Shown here: piece after piece, positions 23,071-32,291 of the stretch
Layout: every line of letters begins with the position of its first letter
Position numbering within the stretch: position 1 is the stretch's first letter
Origin: Cherax quadricarinatus
Taxonomy: Eukaryota > Arthropoda > Malacostraca > Decapoda > Parastacidae
Reading direction: 5' to 3'
DNA length: 64,000 nucleotides
Assembly (NCBI RefSeq): GCF_038502225.1
Contig: NC_091292.1
Span: 50,648,444 to 50,712,443, forward strand
The notes under the pieces: model-generated
The model's input: the letters and a program-made list of their open reading frames with translations, nothing else
What the model was told of the DNA's origin: nothing
The model's database searches: none
Translations under genes and position numbers: made by a program

Positions 23071-23383
23071 ATGAAGCAAAGCAGAATGTTTAAATCTTGC
23101 TGTCTTAAGCATAGACAACAATGTCCACTATCTTTACTATGGTAATAAAGTGGGAGCAGGATTTTCCTTAATTGTCCTGCTAAGGTAAGAGATGTACTAT
23201 TTCTTATCAAAATACACTCTGCAACACTGGACTGCAAGGAGCAGCGGTCGCTTGACCTTGTCGCATACTCGTACTGCATCTGCAATCAATTACCACTGTA
23301 GCAGTAAACAAGATGCTTGCCCCTTCTGAGAGGGCTGGGCCCCTCAGGGCTGATACCCCTCTCCTGGAGAAAATTTCTCCACA
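23071..23383 (-). repeat. BEL/Pao 3' LTR, proximal segment
   Basis: Matches 24564-24886 (AAGCAAAGCAGAATG ... GAGAAAATTTCTCCACA). Together with 16644-17361 it gives an LTR of about 1030 bp, equal to the other LTR. Confidence 0.85.
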
Positions 23384-23857
23384 CTGGGGGGTGGCGGAGG
23401 TTCGCTGCAGGTGAACTATTCATCACTTAACATTAATTTAATTTTCTCACTCGCCACCACTGCTGCTTGTCTTTTCTGAACAGCTTTAGTCTGTGTGGTT
23501 TCTGGAGAATCACTAATTTTGTTTTCAACACTGTAATTCTAACGGTACTAGTTTATTTATTGTCTGCTTATTCACTATACCTTTGCTTAAAACATCAACT
23601 GTCCTGATGATTCCATTTGCATCAGGATATATGGTCACAATTTTTCCAAGTGGCCATTGGGACCTCGGACCATCATTGTAGATAATCACTATGTCACCAG
23701 GTCTTAAGGACTTATGATTTTCAGGAACACCAGCTCCATAGAAGTGTTCTCTCAATGAGGTGAGATAGTCTTCTCGCCAAATTTTCTCCCAACGTTCAAT
23801 CACTTTACTAAGGTGTTTGAATTTACGTCTGAGTTGCTCCGGTTCGAAGGACCAATC
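23384..23857 (-). pseudogene. BEL/Pao internal remnant: PBS region and pol C-terminus (DUF5641-like)
   Basis: On the minus strand, right after the 5' LTR, TTGGTCCTTCGAACCGG is the likely primer-binding region. It runs into an open frame FEPEQLRRKFKHLSKVIERW, then WREDYLTSLREHFYG. Next come RPGDIVIIYND, PRSQWPLGKIVTIYPD, GIIRTVDVLSKG and INKLVPLEL, ending near 23525. This RW..DYL..LRE and GD-V-I-D...WPLG-I pattern is the domain that ends BEL/Pao integrases. Gag, protease, RT and the integrase core are gone. The 3' terminus CGCCACCCCCCAG abuts the 3' LTR. Confidence 0.75.
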
Positions 23858-24886
23858 TGTTGAGAAATGGCATTACCAGCTAAGTTTAAAGAGTTTGTAC
23901 TTAACTTAGAAAGACAGCTCATCGCCTGCACAGCCGACCCTGCAGACGAGGTCTTGAGAAGCTGTCGAAGTCATCTCTCAACAGGCTGTAAAGATTTATA
24001 ATTTGTAAGATTATAAATTACCCCTAGGGGGTGTTATGTCAGCATATTTCATTCACTGATTGCTGACAAATTACATACTTGTTTGGACTCAAAAGTCCGC
24101 ACCTTACTGCCGACTATAGGTTGATTACAAACTCCTTGCGACTCAAGAACTGCACAGTCCCCCGTACTACAAGAAATTCGTAACCTACCTTGCTCTTGAA
24201 GCGTGAGCTATGGTGTTCTTCACACCTTCGACAGATATCGGTGACTTGATAGAAGCTGAAGTGTCCATGGATGTCCACGTCTTCCATAGTCTAGGAATAC
24301 GCACACTGGTACACTATGTTCCACAAGATTTGTCTTTATTGTTCACAATCTTATCACTAAAGAAGCTGATTACACTTCTCTTAAGTGTTTATTGTGTTTT
24401 ATGAGACACTTTGTTCACACTAACGCACAGATTGTTCTTTGTTGGTTATCCTGGCATCAGTGTCACTCTCAGTAGAGTCAAAAGTAATCTGAAGATGCCA
24501 CAGCACCCCATGCCATCACTGCCCCCAGCACTGCCCCAGTCACTGCCCTTGCCACTTCCTCGATGAAGCAAAGCAGAATGTTTAAATCTTGCTGTCTTAA
24601 GCATAAACAACAATGTCCACTATCTTTACTATGGTAATAAAGTGGGAGCAGGATTTTCCTTAATTGTCCTGCTAAGGTAAGAGATGTACTGTTTCTTATT
24701 AAAATACAGTCTGCAACACTGGACTGCAAGAAGCAGCGGTCGCTTGACCACGTCGCATACTCCTACTGCATCTGCGATCAATTACTCACTGTAGCAGTAA
24801 ACAAGACGCTTGCCCCTTCTGAGAGGGCTGGGCCCCTCAGGGCTGAAAGGGGCTGATACCCCCCTCCTGGAGAAAATTTCTCCACA
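23858..24886 (-). repeat. BEL/Pao 5' LTR (intact, 1029 bp)
   Basis: Begins TGTTGAG and ends TCCACA on the plus strand (TG...CA). It is collinear with the split LTR at 16644-17361 plus 23071-23383. The TSD GTACA follows directly. Confidence 0.88.
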
Positions 24887-25379
24887 GTACATACAGTTAT
24901 GTGTTCTCATGTACAAGTGCTGTAAGACATGTGCAACTAGTAGACTGTAGCTTTGGTTTATGTTTTAGGACCTTCAGTGTAATTTGAGTTTTATGTGTTA
25001 AGTCCTTTTGTGTTGCAAGTTAATGATATATTTGGACTATTGTATATATGTGCTTTTAGGTTAAAGCATAAGTTCTGTGTACACTTTTTGTAACCTTCCT
25101 TTCTTTTAACTCAGATAAGGAGGGTGTTGCCTGGGGACAGGGGGGCTTATTTTATGGGCTGTTATGGATAATACCATGCTATGTTACTTTGTATTAGGGT
25201 TGAATTGGGTATTGGTATTGGAAAACAGGAGATACCTTATTGTAAAAATTTTGAAGGTATTTGAGTATGGTTATCTCCTTAAGTACATTCCTGTTTATTT
25301 TGTACCTTATAGATGTACGATGTTAATAATTGTATGTACTCTGTAATGTACTGTCCTTCTAAATAAAATATAAAAAAAT
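24887..25379 (+). other. 3' UTR of Tx1-like copy 2, distal part
   Basis: Resumes after the BEL TSD; G/T-rich non-coding sequence. It ends in an AATAAA-like, A-rich tail (AAATAAAATATAAAAAAATA) against TAG-rich simple sequence. Confidence 0.6.
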
Positions 25380-25462
25380 AGTACCAGTAGAAGTGAAGTT
25401 GTAATAGTAATAGCAATAGTAGTAATAGCAGTAGTGGTAATAGTAGTATTGAAAGTAATGGA
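25380..25462. repeat. Degenerate (TAG/TAA)n simple repeat
   Basis: AGTAGTAATAGCAGTAG-type sequence directly after the Tx1-like copy 2 tail; partner of 12356-12436. Confidence 0.75.
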
Positions 25463-25559
25463 TGTAACTTTTAGTTATGTGATGGCGGAGTTCACTGCTG
25501 TGAGAATAACTCTGGTTATACTTCAGAGATCAGAAACTGCCTTCATTCTGTTTAATAGT

Positions 25560-25690
25560 GTTTGAAATGGCGATTAAGGATCCTTGTTACCGGTATATAT
25601 GTGTCCCTTCATTGTAACAGCTCGACAAAGTTCCTGGAGAGCAAGACGTTGCTACAATAAAATGTCACATTAGTTACATACGTGTTTTTA
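25560..25690 (+). mobile_element. Outer inverted arm (Penelope-type terminal hairpin module), right
   Basis: Contains GTGTCCCTTCATTGTAACAG, CGACAAAGTTCCTGGAGAGC, CTACAATAAAATGTCACATTAG; inverted relative to 12205-12350. Where the left arm has GCGAAACATTG, this copy has GCAAGACGTTG. Confidence 0.55.
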
Positions 25691-25911
25691 CGTAACATTG
25701 TCAGTAATTCTATCAACATTATCACACAATTCCCTTGCATGAAAGAAAACCTCAATTACCATTCTCCTGCTTTATCTTTAATTCTTGATATTTTATCTGT
25801 AAACTCATTAAAATGGGTCTTAAAAAAGGACTTAAATATCAAGACAAGAATATATTCGGTCTGAGACCTAAATTTAAGAAAAAATAGAATTTTCAGCACC
25901 TAACTGATGGT

Positions 25912-25915
<4 letters not shown>

Positions 25916-25991
<76 letters not shown>
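25916..25991. repeat. (TA)n microsatellite
   Basis: Uninterrupted TA tract. The flanks 25691-25915 and 25992-26116 show no gene. Confidence 0.97.
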
Positions 25992-25994
<3 letters not shown>

Positions 25995-26112
25995 TGTAAT
26001 TTAATGTTCGTTTAAGTTAGTTTCTGCAGAGTTTATTATTTGAAGTCATGAACACCCCAACCGCCCATTTGAGCAGTGAGCTTTCTGGCATTTGCTAAAT
26101 GGCCCGTCCTTT

Positions 26113-26116
<4 letters not shown>

Positions 26117-26164
<48 letters not shown>
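26117..26164. repeat. (GT)n microsatellite
   Basis: About 24 GT units, followed by degenerate GTGTAAATGTGC sequence. Confidence 0.97.
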
Positions 26165-26169
<5 letters not shown>

Positions 26170-26395
26170 GTGCAAATGCGTGTGTAAATGTGTGTGCACG
26201 CGCGTATGTAGCTGTGTCAAAGTTTTTTTTTTTAGGTAGTAAAATTGGATTCGTCTGCAGTGTTGTGCTACTTTATTTAGTATGATAGTTACACAGTGGG
26301 AATTAAAGCTAATTGTGTTTCCCTGTTATTTCCTATCCTTCACAACAGGATTCATACACAGTTTTGAAATCTACCATTAAAAGTCATGCCAGTTT

Positions 26396-26482
26396 GTGTG
26401 GGTGAGGGGCGGGATTAGGGACGAGGTTAGAGGTGGGGTGAGGGGTGGGGTGAGGGGCGAGGTGAGGGGCTGGGTGAGGGGC
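26396..26482. repeat. GGGTGAGGGGC-type minisatellite
   Basis: Tandem 10-12-base units of the form GTGAGGGGCGG/GGTGAGGGGTG; G-rich on the plus strand. Confidence 0.8.
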
Positions 26483-26681
26483 CACTGAATATTTAATATC
26501 ATACTGTTATGTTTTATAGTTCCAAGAAAAAGCTAAATCCATCAATGAGACATAAAACCTTGGAAGAAATAATGAAATTAACCTTCACTAATATCCATAA
26601 CATTCCACATGAGTTTTTTTTTTATATTTTTTTAAAACCATGTACAAAATACATGCACAGGCATAAACGTAAAGCAATATC

Positions 26682-26742
26682 GTACACTGATGCTGGTTAT
26701 GGGACACTGATACTGGCTATGGTACACTGATACTGGTTATGA
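26682..26742. repeat. ~20-bp minisatellite, three units
   Basis: Three units close to GTACACTGATACTGGTTATG. Confidence 0.85.
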
Positions 26743-26866
26743 GTAAAGAATCTTCACTGGCACAACCCCAATCCATTAAATAGACACCTAATATAATGGT
26801 GCTAATACCAACCTACAACACAACCTACCTCTAAAATTCTCAGCGCTACACTGTAAAGATATCCGT

Positions 26867-26992
26867 AATACTGGTGCCAACATAATACTGGCACCAACAC
26901 AATACTGGTGCCAACATAATACTGGTGCCAACACAATACTGGTGCCAACACAATACTGGTGCCAACACAATACTGATGCCAACACAATACAG
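26867..26992. repeat. 17-bp minisatellite, seven units
   Basis: Exact 17-base spacing of AATACTGGTGCCAACAC with few substitutions (starts at 26867, 26884, 26901, 26918, 26935, 26952, 26969). Because 17 is not a multiple of three, each frame cycles through the repeat, which explains the repetitive minus-strand open frames here. Confidence 0.93.
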
Positions 26993-27589
26993 CTTACGCT
27001 TCTAACCGTCCCCCCCCATATACATACAAACTGCAAGTATGTGTACTGTCACGCGCTAAAACACAACCAAACCAAACAAGCTACACTTTACCTCAACAAC
27101 ACACAGTGCTACATAATAATAAACATCATGATACACTTGTGCGAACACATACATCCCACACCTCTAGAATCACCCCCCCCCCTCCCCACCAGTTAAAACC
27201 ATGTCCACTCACGTGGTTAAACTATAAACTGCACAAATAATTAAAACTACATCCACCCTAGACCTGCAGATAAACCCTGCAAACCAGAACCTCGTTGCTA
27301 CGAGACATAGCATTGTAACATTAACATTCATACACTTATGGTCTAGGTACAAGGTGGTCTGCCTCACTGACAGCCTCGATCCTCAGCGTTGTCAGTAATA
27401 CCACTATTATATACTTTACAATTTATCACAAACCCTAGTTTCGTGGGCCCTTTGGCACTGTGCTGCCTGTCCTTCACAACCCCAGAACCACTGGCCATGT
27501 CTACCCGTGACTTTTTACCCGGCCATCGGGTTGGTGTTAAAACATTATCTGAATCAGATGTTGAATATTAAAATGGAATAAAATGCCGA
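26993..27589. other. Unassigned non-coding stretch
   Basis: No element or gene recognised. A C/A-rich stretch with C homopolymers lies at 27005-27190. Confidence 0.4.
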
Positions 27590-27680
27590 CAGGATGGTAA
27601 GACAAATGTGCAACAGTTAGGTATCGCTATTCCGAAACGTTACACCTACACAGTAGGCTTCTTCATGACTGAGCTGCTGC
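27590..27680 (-). mobile_element. Penelope-type terminal hairpin module, fragment
   Basis: The reverse strand reads ATGAAGAAGCCTACTGTG, TAGGTGTAACGTTTCGG, then GATACCTAACTGTTGCAC. The CCTAC/GTAGG hairpin and the GATACC(T/C)AACTGTTGCA block recur at 28735-28800 and 28970-29030. Confidence 0.5.
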
Positions 27681-27774
27681 TGTTGCGCGTTTCTGGGCGT
27701 GCGTGTCCTCCACCATATACATTTCAATGACTCCCGAAATCGTAATGACACGATTGCAAACCATACCACCATAC

Positions 27775-27850
27775 CGTGGCTAACGCGACGGTCTTAGAGT
27801 TTTGAGACTCTCTGATCGCGGGTTCTATCCCGCCCGTGGTATGGTTTGTT
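27775..27850 (+). mobile_element. tRNA-like SINE (family S1), partial
   Basis: TGGCTAACGCGACGG...AGTTTTGAGACTCTCTGATC, a T-arm-like GCGGG/CCCGC stem, then CCGTGGTATGGTTTG. It stops before the S1 body and abuts the Tx1-like ORF1 relic. Confidence 0.6.
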
Positions 27851-27861
27851 TACATTTCAAT

Positions 27862-29215
27862 CTATGCATCCCGATCTACATCCACATTTGTCACCACAAC
27901 ACGGAACTCTTTCTCGGAATCACTGCACAGCACAGGAGCAAGGGACAATTCCGCTGTCCTCACCGAAGCCTCTGCACACGATGGGACCTTAGTCCCCTCT
28001 TCAGTGATCGGTGACACCCCTTCCGATTGAGAAGGGGAAAATATATCCCTTGGCGCTTTTTCCAACTCTTCCCCCAGCGCTGCGTATTCTGAAGCTGGGA
28101 GTGAACAAATCCCATCATTTGACACGGTAAGAGGCGTCGATGTCCCTTCCATTAGAAAGTCTGCAGCATCCACCACTACAAGATTTTCCGGCTCGGTTTT
28201 ACTATTCTTACGGTCTTCATGGCCGGGATACATACCTCATTGTCTTGATGCTCGATTCTTCTCCGATAGGACCGTCCTGTTGGTTCTTCTTACGAGGACA
28301 CTCGACAGCCATGTGATCATACCCTCGCAAATCCGACACGTGCGCCGCTGTCCAGCATAGGACACCATCACCTGTTCTCGCAAGTCCAGCATGACGACTT
28401 ATGATGGCACGAAGTACATTAACGACATCTTGAGAGTACCACCCCTCCGGTAACCCAGCGTGAACAGCAGTCACCCACGTACCTTGTTGGGCCACATGTA
28501 TGGTTCTAAATTTGGAGAACACCTGACATAAGTCTGCTTCATCAGCCTCAAAGGTACATTTCGTAGTCTGATCTACGTGTAACGCTTCGTTAAGTTAGGC
28601 AGACACTGACGTCGTCATTAATCTCCATTACTATATCTAGGTCTTTGAGGAAGACCTCGTCACACACCTGGGCTGACAGGAATTTTGTTGAAAATTGTAT
28701 AAAATACCGGGAAGTTGAAGATTAAGACGCATCTGCAACAGTTGGGTATCTTTATTGATGAAACTTTTCGCCTACAGAGTAGGCTTCTTCCACCTCACCT
28801 TCGACAGTATTTAAGACTCCGTTCTCATACTTCAGCTTCATATCATTCCAGACCATGGAGCTGAACTCTTCTTTAAGCAAAGGGACTGACCACTTAAAAT
28901 ACTTTTGTCTTCAACATTGATAGACTGATTACATCATCTTTATTTCATTACTACTGCTCCCTTTGTATTTGACTGAAGAAGGCGAAACTCTTCATCAATA
29001 GAGATACCCAACTGTTGCACATGTGGCCTAATCTTTGACAAGAACTTCACAAACAAGTGGTTGGCCCCGTTGAGTGCTACACCATAGATCTCCTCATCCT
29101 CTATCCCATGTGTGTTCTTGATGGCTGGTAACAACATTTGACACATTAGGTATTATGGCCCCCTTCAGTAGCTCAATGTCCACTGTATTAACCCGCCTCC
29201 GCAGAGCCACTACCA
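27862..29215 (-). pseudogene. ORF1 relic of a third Tx1-like element
   Basis: Reading leftward from an ATG near 29215: VDIELLKGAIIP, a frameshift, then IEDEEIYGVALNGANHLFVKF, matching the ORF1 N-termini of copies 1 and 2. An insertion follows (28690-29030), then AQVCDEVFLKDLDIVMEIND. Further on, TWVTAVHAGLPEGW aligns with the post-RRM block of copy 1, and VSYAGQRRTCRICEGYDHMA plus VEC is the complete CCHC knuckle (one frame shift away from the long open frame). An acidic Ser/Thr-rich tail runs to about 27862. No ORF2 follows, so the copy is truncated. Confidence 0.6.
28690..29030. mobile_element. Penelope-type inverted terminal module inserted in Tx1-like ORF1
   Basis: Two inverted arms: AACAGTTGGGTATCTTTATTGATGA in parts at 28737-28761, and its inverse ATCAATAGAGATACCCAACTGTTG at 28996-29020. 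Next to the left arm (reverse strand) is GCCTA-CTCTG-TAGGC followed by GAAA; next to the right arm is CTGAAGAAGGCGAAAC. The interior has a TATTTAAG TATA-like box near 28809. It splits the VALNG...FLSK frame of the ORF1 relic. Confidence 0.5.
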
Positions 29216-30462
29216 TGGCGCACACTGACCACTCACACAGGTGAAGGTGTTGGGAAACTGCAGGCACACGTCCTCACCTGCCGCTGTCAAGGCAGCGAAT
29301 GCTCCGATTTTTTGTAACACTGGTGAGGAGATAACAATGGATTACGAATGGTGCAACTCAATGTTGTTGAATATCTATATGAAGAATGCCTCCTTTCCTC
29401 TCTGGTAAGTCATCCCCTCCCCCCTGCCTTTTGTAAACAACGAAATGCAGGACTCGTACAGTAGGGGTCAATTATGTGCCTACTGTCTAAAATATTTACA
29501 ATTCTACAGTTTAATACTATTGCCGGTGGTTGCGAGTGGTAACTCTTCTCTCTCACACCCACCACACAGCTGAAGCCATCGGATCGCATTTGCACTGCTG
29601 TTTGTCAGTGTATATGCTGAACTGTGAAAGTTTTCTTTAATATCTTAGAAATGAAGATGTTTTTAATATTACACATGACCATTACATAAGTCCTATTCAA
29701 ATTAATCAGTTCTTACTCAGGTATCTGTCTAACCAGTTTCCAAAGTTTTCCAATAACTATGAACTTATTCTAGGAGAAGGTTACCGCCGGTTATTTTTTC
29801 TGTTATAGTAAATTAACATCTTAAACTACATATTACGCAGGTCATAATCCAAATTGCAAGTGAAAACTCGCCGATCGTGCCACCCTGCCACATAGTAGTC
29901 ATGAGGGATTAAAGATCAAACATTGAGATCCTGTAATATTTGTTATGGTTTAACAGTTGCATCTGTGTTTATTTACCCAACATCAAAATTATGCTTCACT
30001 TGAGTAGATATGACTGATTTATGATAGTAAAACTTTCTTTACAATTCCTTTACACTTCCCATACAATATATTCGGTTATCTTTTCAAATAGTTTTTTACA
30101 TAATCTTTTATATATCCAAACGGTAATTAATTCATATGTGTATTCATAAATCTACTTTTATACAGATACTCAGAAACTACTGGCAATAAATTTTGTAACC
30201 AATCACCAACGTTGTCACAAACTGTGCTAATTCGTTCAGGAAAATAGACTTTACTATTATTATTTCTACCCAGGATAGCGTGTCCAGGAACTTTTTTCCG
30301 CAACTGTACATTATGCTGTGTACATCCAGCCACCTGCATACCCCTTCAGCCACCCTTCACCATTACCAGTTTCCTACAATATCTACAAGGTGACTTTTAA
30401 GAGCCATTCATATGTGAAGAAACTCTCCCCACCTCAGTGTTCCTTGTTACATTTCACGTCTT
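29216..30462. other. Unassigned AT-rich stretch
   Basis: No convincing ORF, RNA gene or element ends seen; short minus-strand frames at 29410-29595 and 30127-30339 show no domains. Confidence 0.35.
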
Positions 30463-30464
30463 AG

Positions 30465-30625
30465 ACTTGGGAAGCTGAGTGAGCTTTGTCGAAGACATGG
30501 AGAAGCTGAGTGAGCTTCGTCAGACATGGAGAAGCTGAGTGAGCTTTGTCAACGACATGGAGAAGCTGAGTGAGCTTCGTCAGACATGGAGAAGCTGAGT
30601 GAGCTTTGTCAAAGACATGGAGAGT
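30465..30625. repeat. Minisatellite with 60-bp higher-order period
   Basis: Units of GAAGCTGAGTGAGCTT(T/C)GTC... alternate between 31 and 29 bases, so the sequence repeats every 60 bases (30481, 30541, 30601). About five and a half basic units. Confidence 0.9.
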
Positions 30626-30977
30626 TAATTTGTATTCCCTTTCTTATTAATTGCTTTATTCTAATGAAGATCAATTTAGTTAAAAGTGAACAATTATTGT
30701 TACTCTTTCAGCACGAAGGATAAGTTAATTACATTAATAAAAAGGGAATTAATTTCGGCATATTTCTTTGAATAATTATAATTTAATACAATAATTATTC
30801 AGAAGTGACATCTGATGATTGCACTTAATCAGTTTATCCCAATTCTGTCATTTTACAAAACATTTATTTTTATTGTACTATTGTGCTCACAAGTTATTTA
30901 ATTGGTTTCTGCCAGTGGCTGACTTTAATAGTTTCATGGATCATGCTAAGTTTATCCATTACCAAATACTGAACGTA
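30626..30977. other. Unassigned AT-rich stretch
   Basis: AT-rich sequence between the minisatellite and the tail-sharing SINE. I see no ORF, element end or other feature in it. Confidence 0.35.
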
Positions 30978-31145
30978 CTTGAATTATTATTATAATCAAG
31001 GGGAAGCGCTAAACCCGAAGGATTATGCAGCGCCTGGGGGGGAGATATGGAAGGCATTCAAGCTTAATTCGGGGAACTGGAGCACAGATCCAGTTCCCTA
31101 AATCAAGAGCCCCTCACAAACATAACATACTTGAAAAATAGTTTT
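30978..31145 (-). mobile_element. SINE-like repeat sharing its 3' tail with the I-type LINE
   Basis: Reverse-strand 3' end: GCGCTGCATAATCC, TTTAGCGCTTCC, TTGATTATAATAATAA. The I-type element at 32292-38876 ends GCGCTGTATAGCCC, CTTAGCGCTTC, TTGATTATAATAATAA. Other copies at 39160-39345 (good) and 31227-31330 (diverged). Confidence 0.6.
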
Positions 31146-31226
31146 CTTTAAAACATTCACTGTTTTCCACTTAATACTAAATATCATAATGCAAGTGAAA
31201 GTTGGTTATAGTAATTATCCTGCCTC

Positions 31227-31330
31227 TAATTATTATTAATTCATTCAGAGAGGGAGAGAGCTAAATTCGTAAGGGTTAAACAGCACCCGAGGGAATGAAA
31301 GTCAATCTGGTTTAATTCAAATATGGAAAA
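31227..31330 (-). mobile_element. Diverged copy of the tail-sharing SINE-like repeat
   Basis: TTATTATTAATTCATTCAG then GAGAGAGCTAAATTCGTAAGG and GTTTAATTC keep the block order of the 30978 copy with many substitutions. Confidence 0.45.
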
Positions 31331-31719
31331 GTTCAAACAAATATTGTCTAGAGAGTACTTAATTTCCCTGTTGCTGGTGGTGAGAAAGTTCTGGTGGTAA
31401 GGGGAAGTGTATTGTCACAATCACTGTTGTATGAACACTCACAAGGGGAGAGAGTGTTCCTGCCCCGACCACTGGTGTTTGGATACTAACTCGAAGGAAG
31501 GGAGCTGTCTCTCTCACAAATATTGGTTCACTAACGACTGACGATCTGTCAAGTTTAACATTAGCTTTTTCCAACTCATTTTAACTGCACTATAATCATT
31601 ATTTTCTTTATGTAATTCTCACCATTGTTTCCTAATTCCAATAATATTTATTATTAATCCTTTTCTGTTAAATAACACTTATTATTCACTTTGCTATTAA
31701 AATACTAATTATTGTTAAC
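31331..31719. other. Unassigned stretch
   Basis: Contains two diverged short blocks (TGTATGAACACTCACAAGGG.. and TGTTTGGATACTAACTCGAAGG) about 60 bases apart. No gene seen. Confidence 0.3.
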
Positions 31720-32060
31720 GAGTGGTGGGTTTGGTTGAATCACGTTAGTTCATATCTGATACGACAGTGAAACTGAGTTTTGATTGGCTGAGACGGGCAG
31801 CAGACTAAGGCCTTCGTCTGCTACACATCCCTCACTACCTGACGCCAGTATATAAGCATCAGCCTTCCTGCCTGTGCTCCAGATTCTTCACAACTACGGT
31901 GTTCTTCACACCAACTCCAAGGCTGAGGGACTGATTACCTCATCTTTTGTATATAGTTCTACTGTCATCCAATTATGTCCTTGAATCTGTATTGATAAAG
32001 CCATTGGATGACGAAACATCTACAATAAAGGTACCCAGATGTTGCACATGTTCCTAATTT
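31720..32060 (+). mobile_element. Penelope-type terminal (pLTR-like) module with TATA box
   Basis: Carries a TATA-like box, then a GTCATCCAAT/ATTGGATGAC hairpin (31964-31973 with its partner ending about 32012). GAAACATCTACAATAAAG and GTACCCAGATGTTGCACATG follow. The GAAAC-ACAATAAAG-GATACCCA-TGTTGCACATG order is the same as in the modules at 28737 and 28970, so this looks like a solo terminal repeat. Confidence 0.5.
31849..31856 (+). promoter_or_regulatory. TATA-like box in the pLTR module
   Basis: TATATAAG, in GCCAGTATATAAGCATC, about 130 bases upstream of the hairpin/AATAAA block. A candidate core promoter of the module; not tested. Confidence 0.35.
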
Positions 32061-32291
32061 TTACCTTGTAGGTATTGTATACCATTCATGTATAATATAA
32101 AACTTATTGTTCAAATTATGTTCAATGGTTCATAATTAATGGGATGATTCCTAACATTATTATTTTAAAACTTGCTACCTCATTTATTCACTTATTATCA
32201 ATAACTGTTAGCATTAATAACATAACTAGGCAATATATTTACATTTAATATCCTTCCTACCTAGTTAATGCATCATTTCCATTAAAATTGT

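Larger units (their letters stand above)
16639..24891 (-). mobile_element. BEL/Pao LTR retrotransposon, internally deleted, with 5-bp TSD
   Basis: GTACA lies at 16639-16643 and again at 24887-24891, directly outside LTR ends running TGTTGAG...TCCACA on the plus strand. The DUF5641-like coding end is on the minus strand, so the element reads leftward: 5' LTR 24886-23858, internal 23857-23384, 3' LTR 23383-16644 (itself split by a CR1/L2-like insertion). The internal region is only 474 bp, so nearly all of gag-pol is missing; both LTRs are about 1030 bp. Confidence 0.8.
12437..25379 (+). mobile_element. Tx1-like non-LTR element, copy 2 (interrupted by BEL/Pao)
   Basis: 5' UTR from about 12437 (matching copy 1's leader: GGCC.AGAGGATCT, AGATGCT.CTGTT), ORF1 to 13497, ORF2 to about 16080, 3' UTR 16081-16643, then the BEL/Pao element 16644-24886. 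The 3' UTR resumes at 24887 and ends near AAATAAAATATAAAAAAATA at 25379. Flanking TAG/AGC repeats suggest insertion into simple-repeat DNA. Stops, frameshifts and an RT deletion make it inactive. Confidence 0.65.

Noticed and set aside
30465..30625. CRISPR-like array
   Set aside because: Units are contiguous with no unique spacers, and the genome is eukaryotic; it is a minisatellite.
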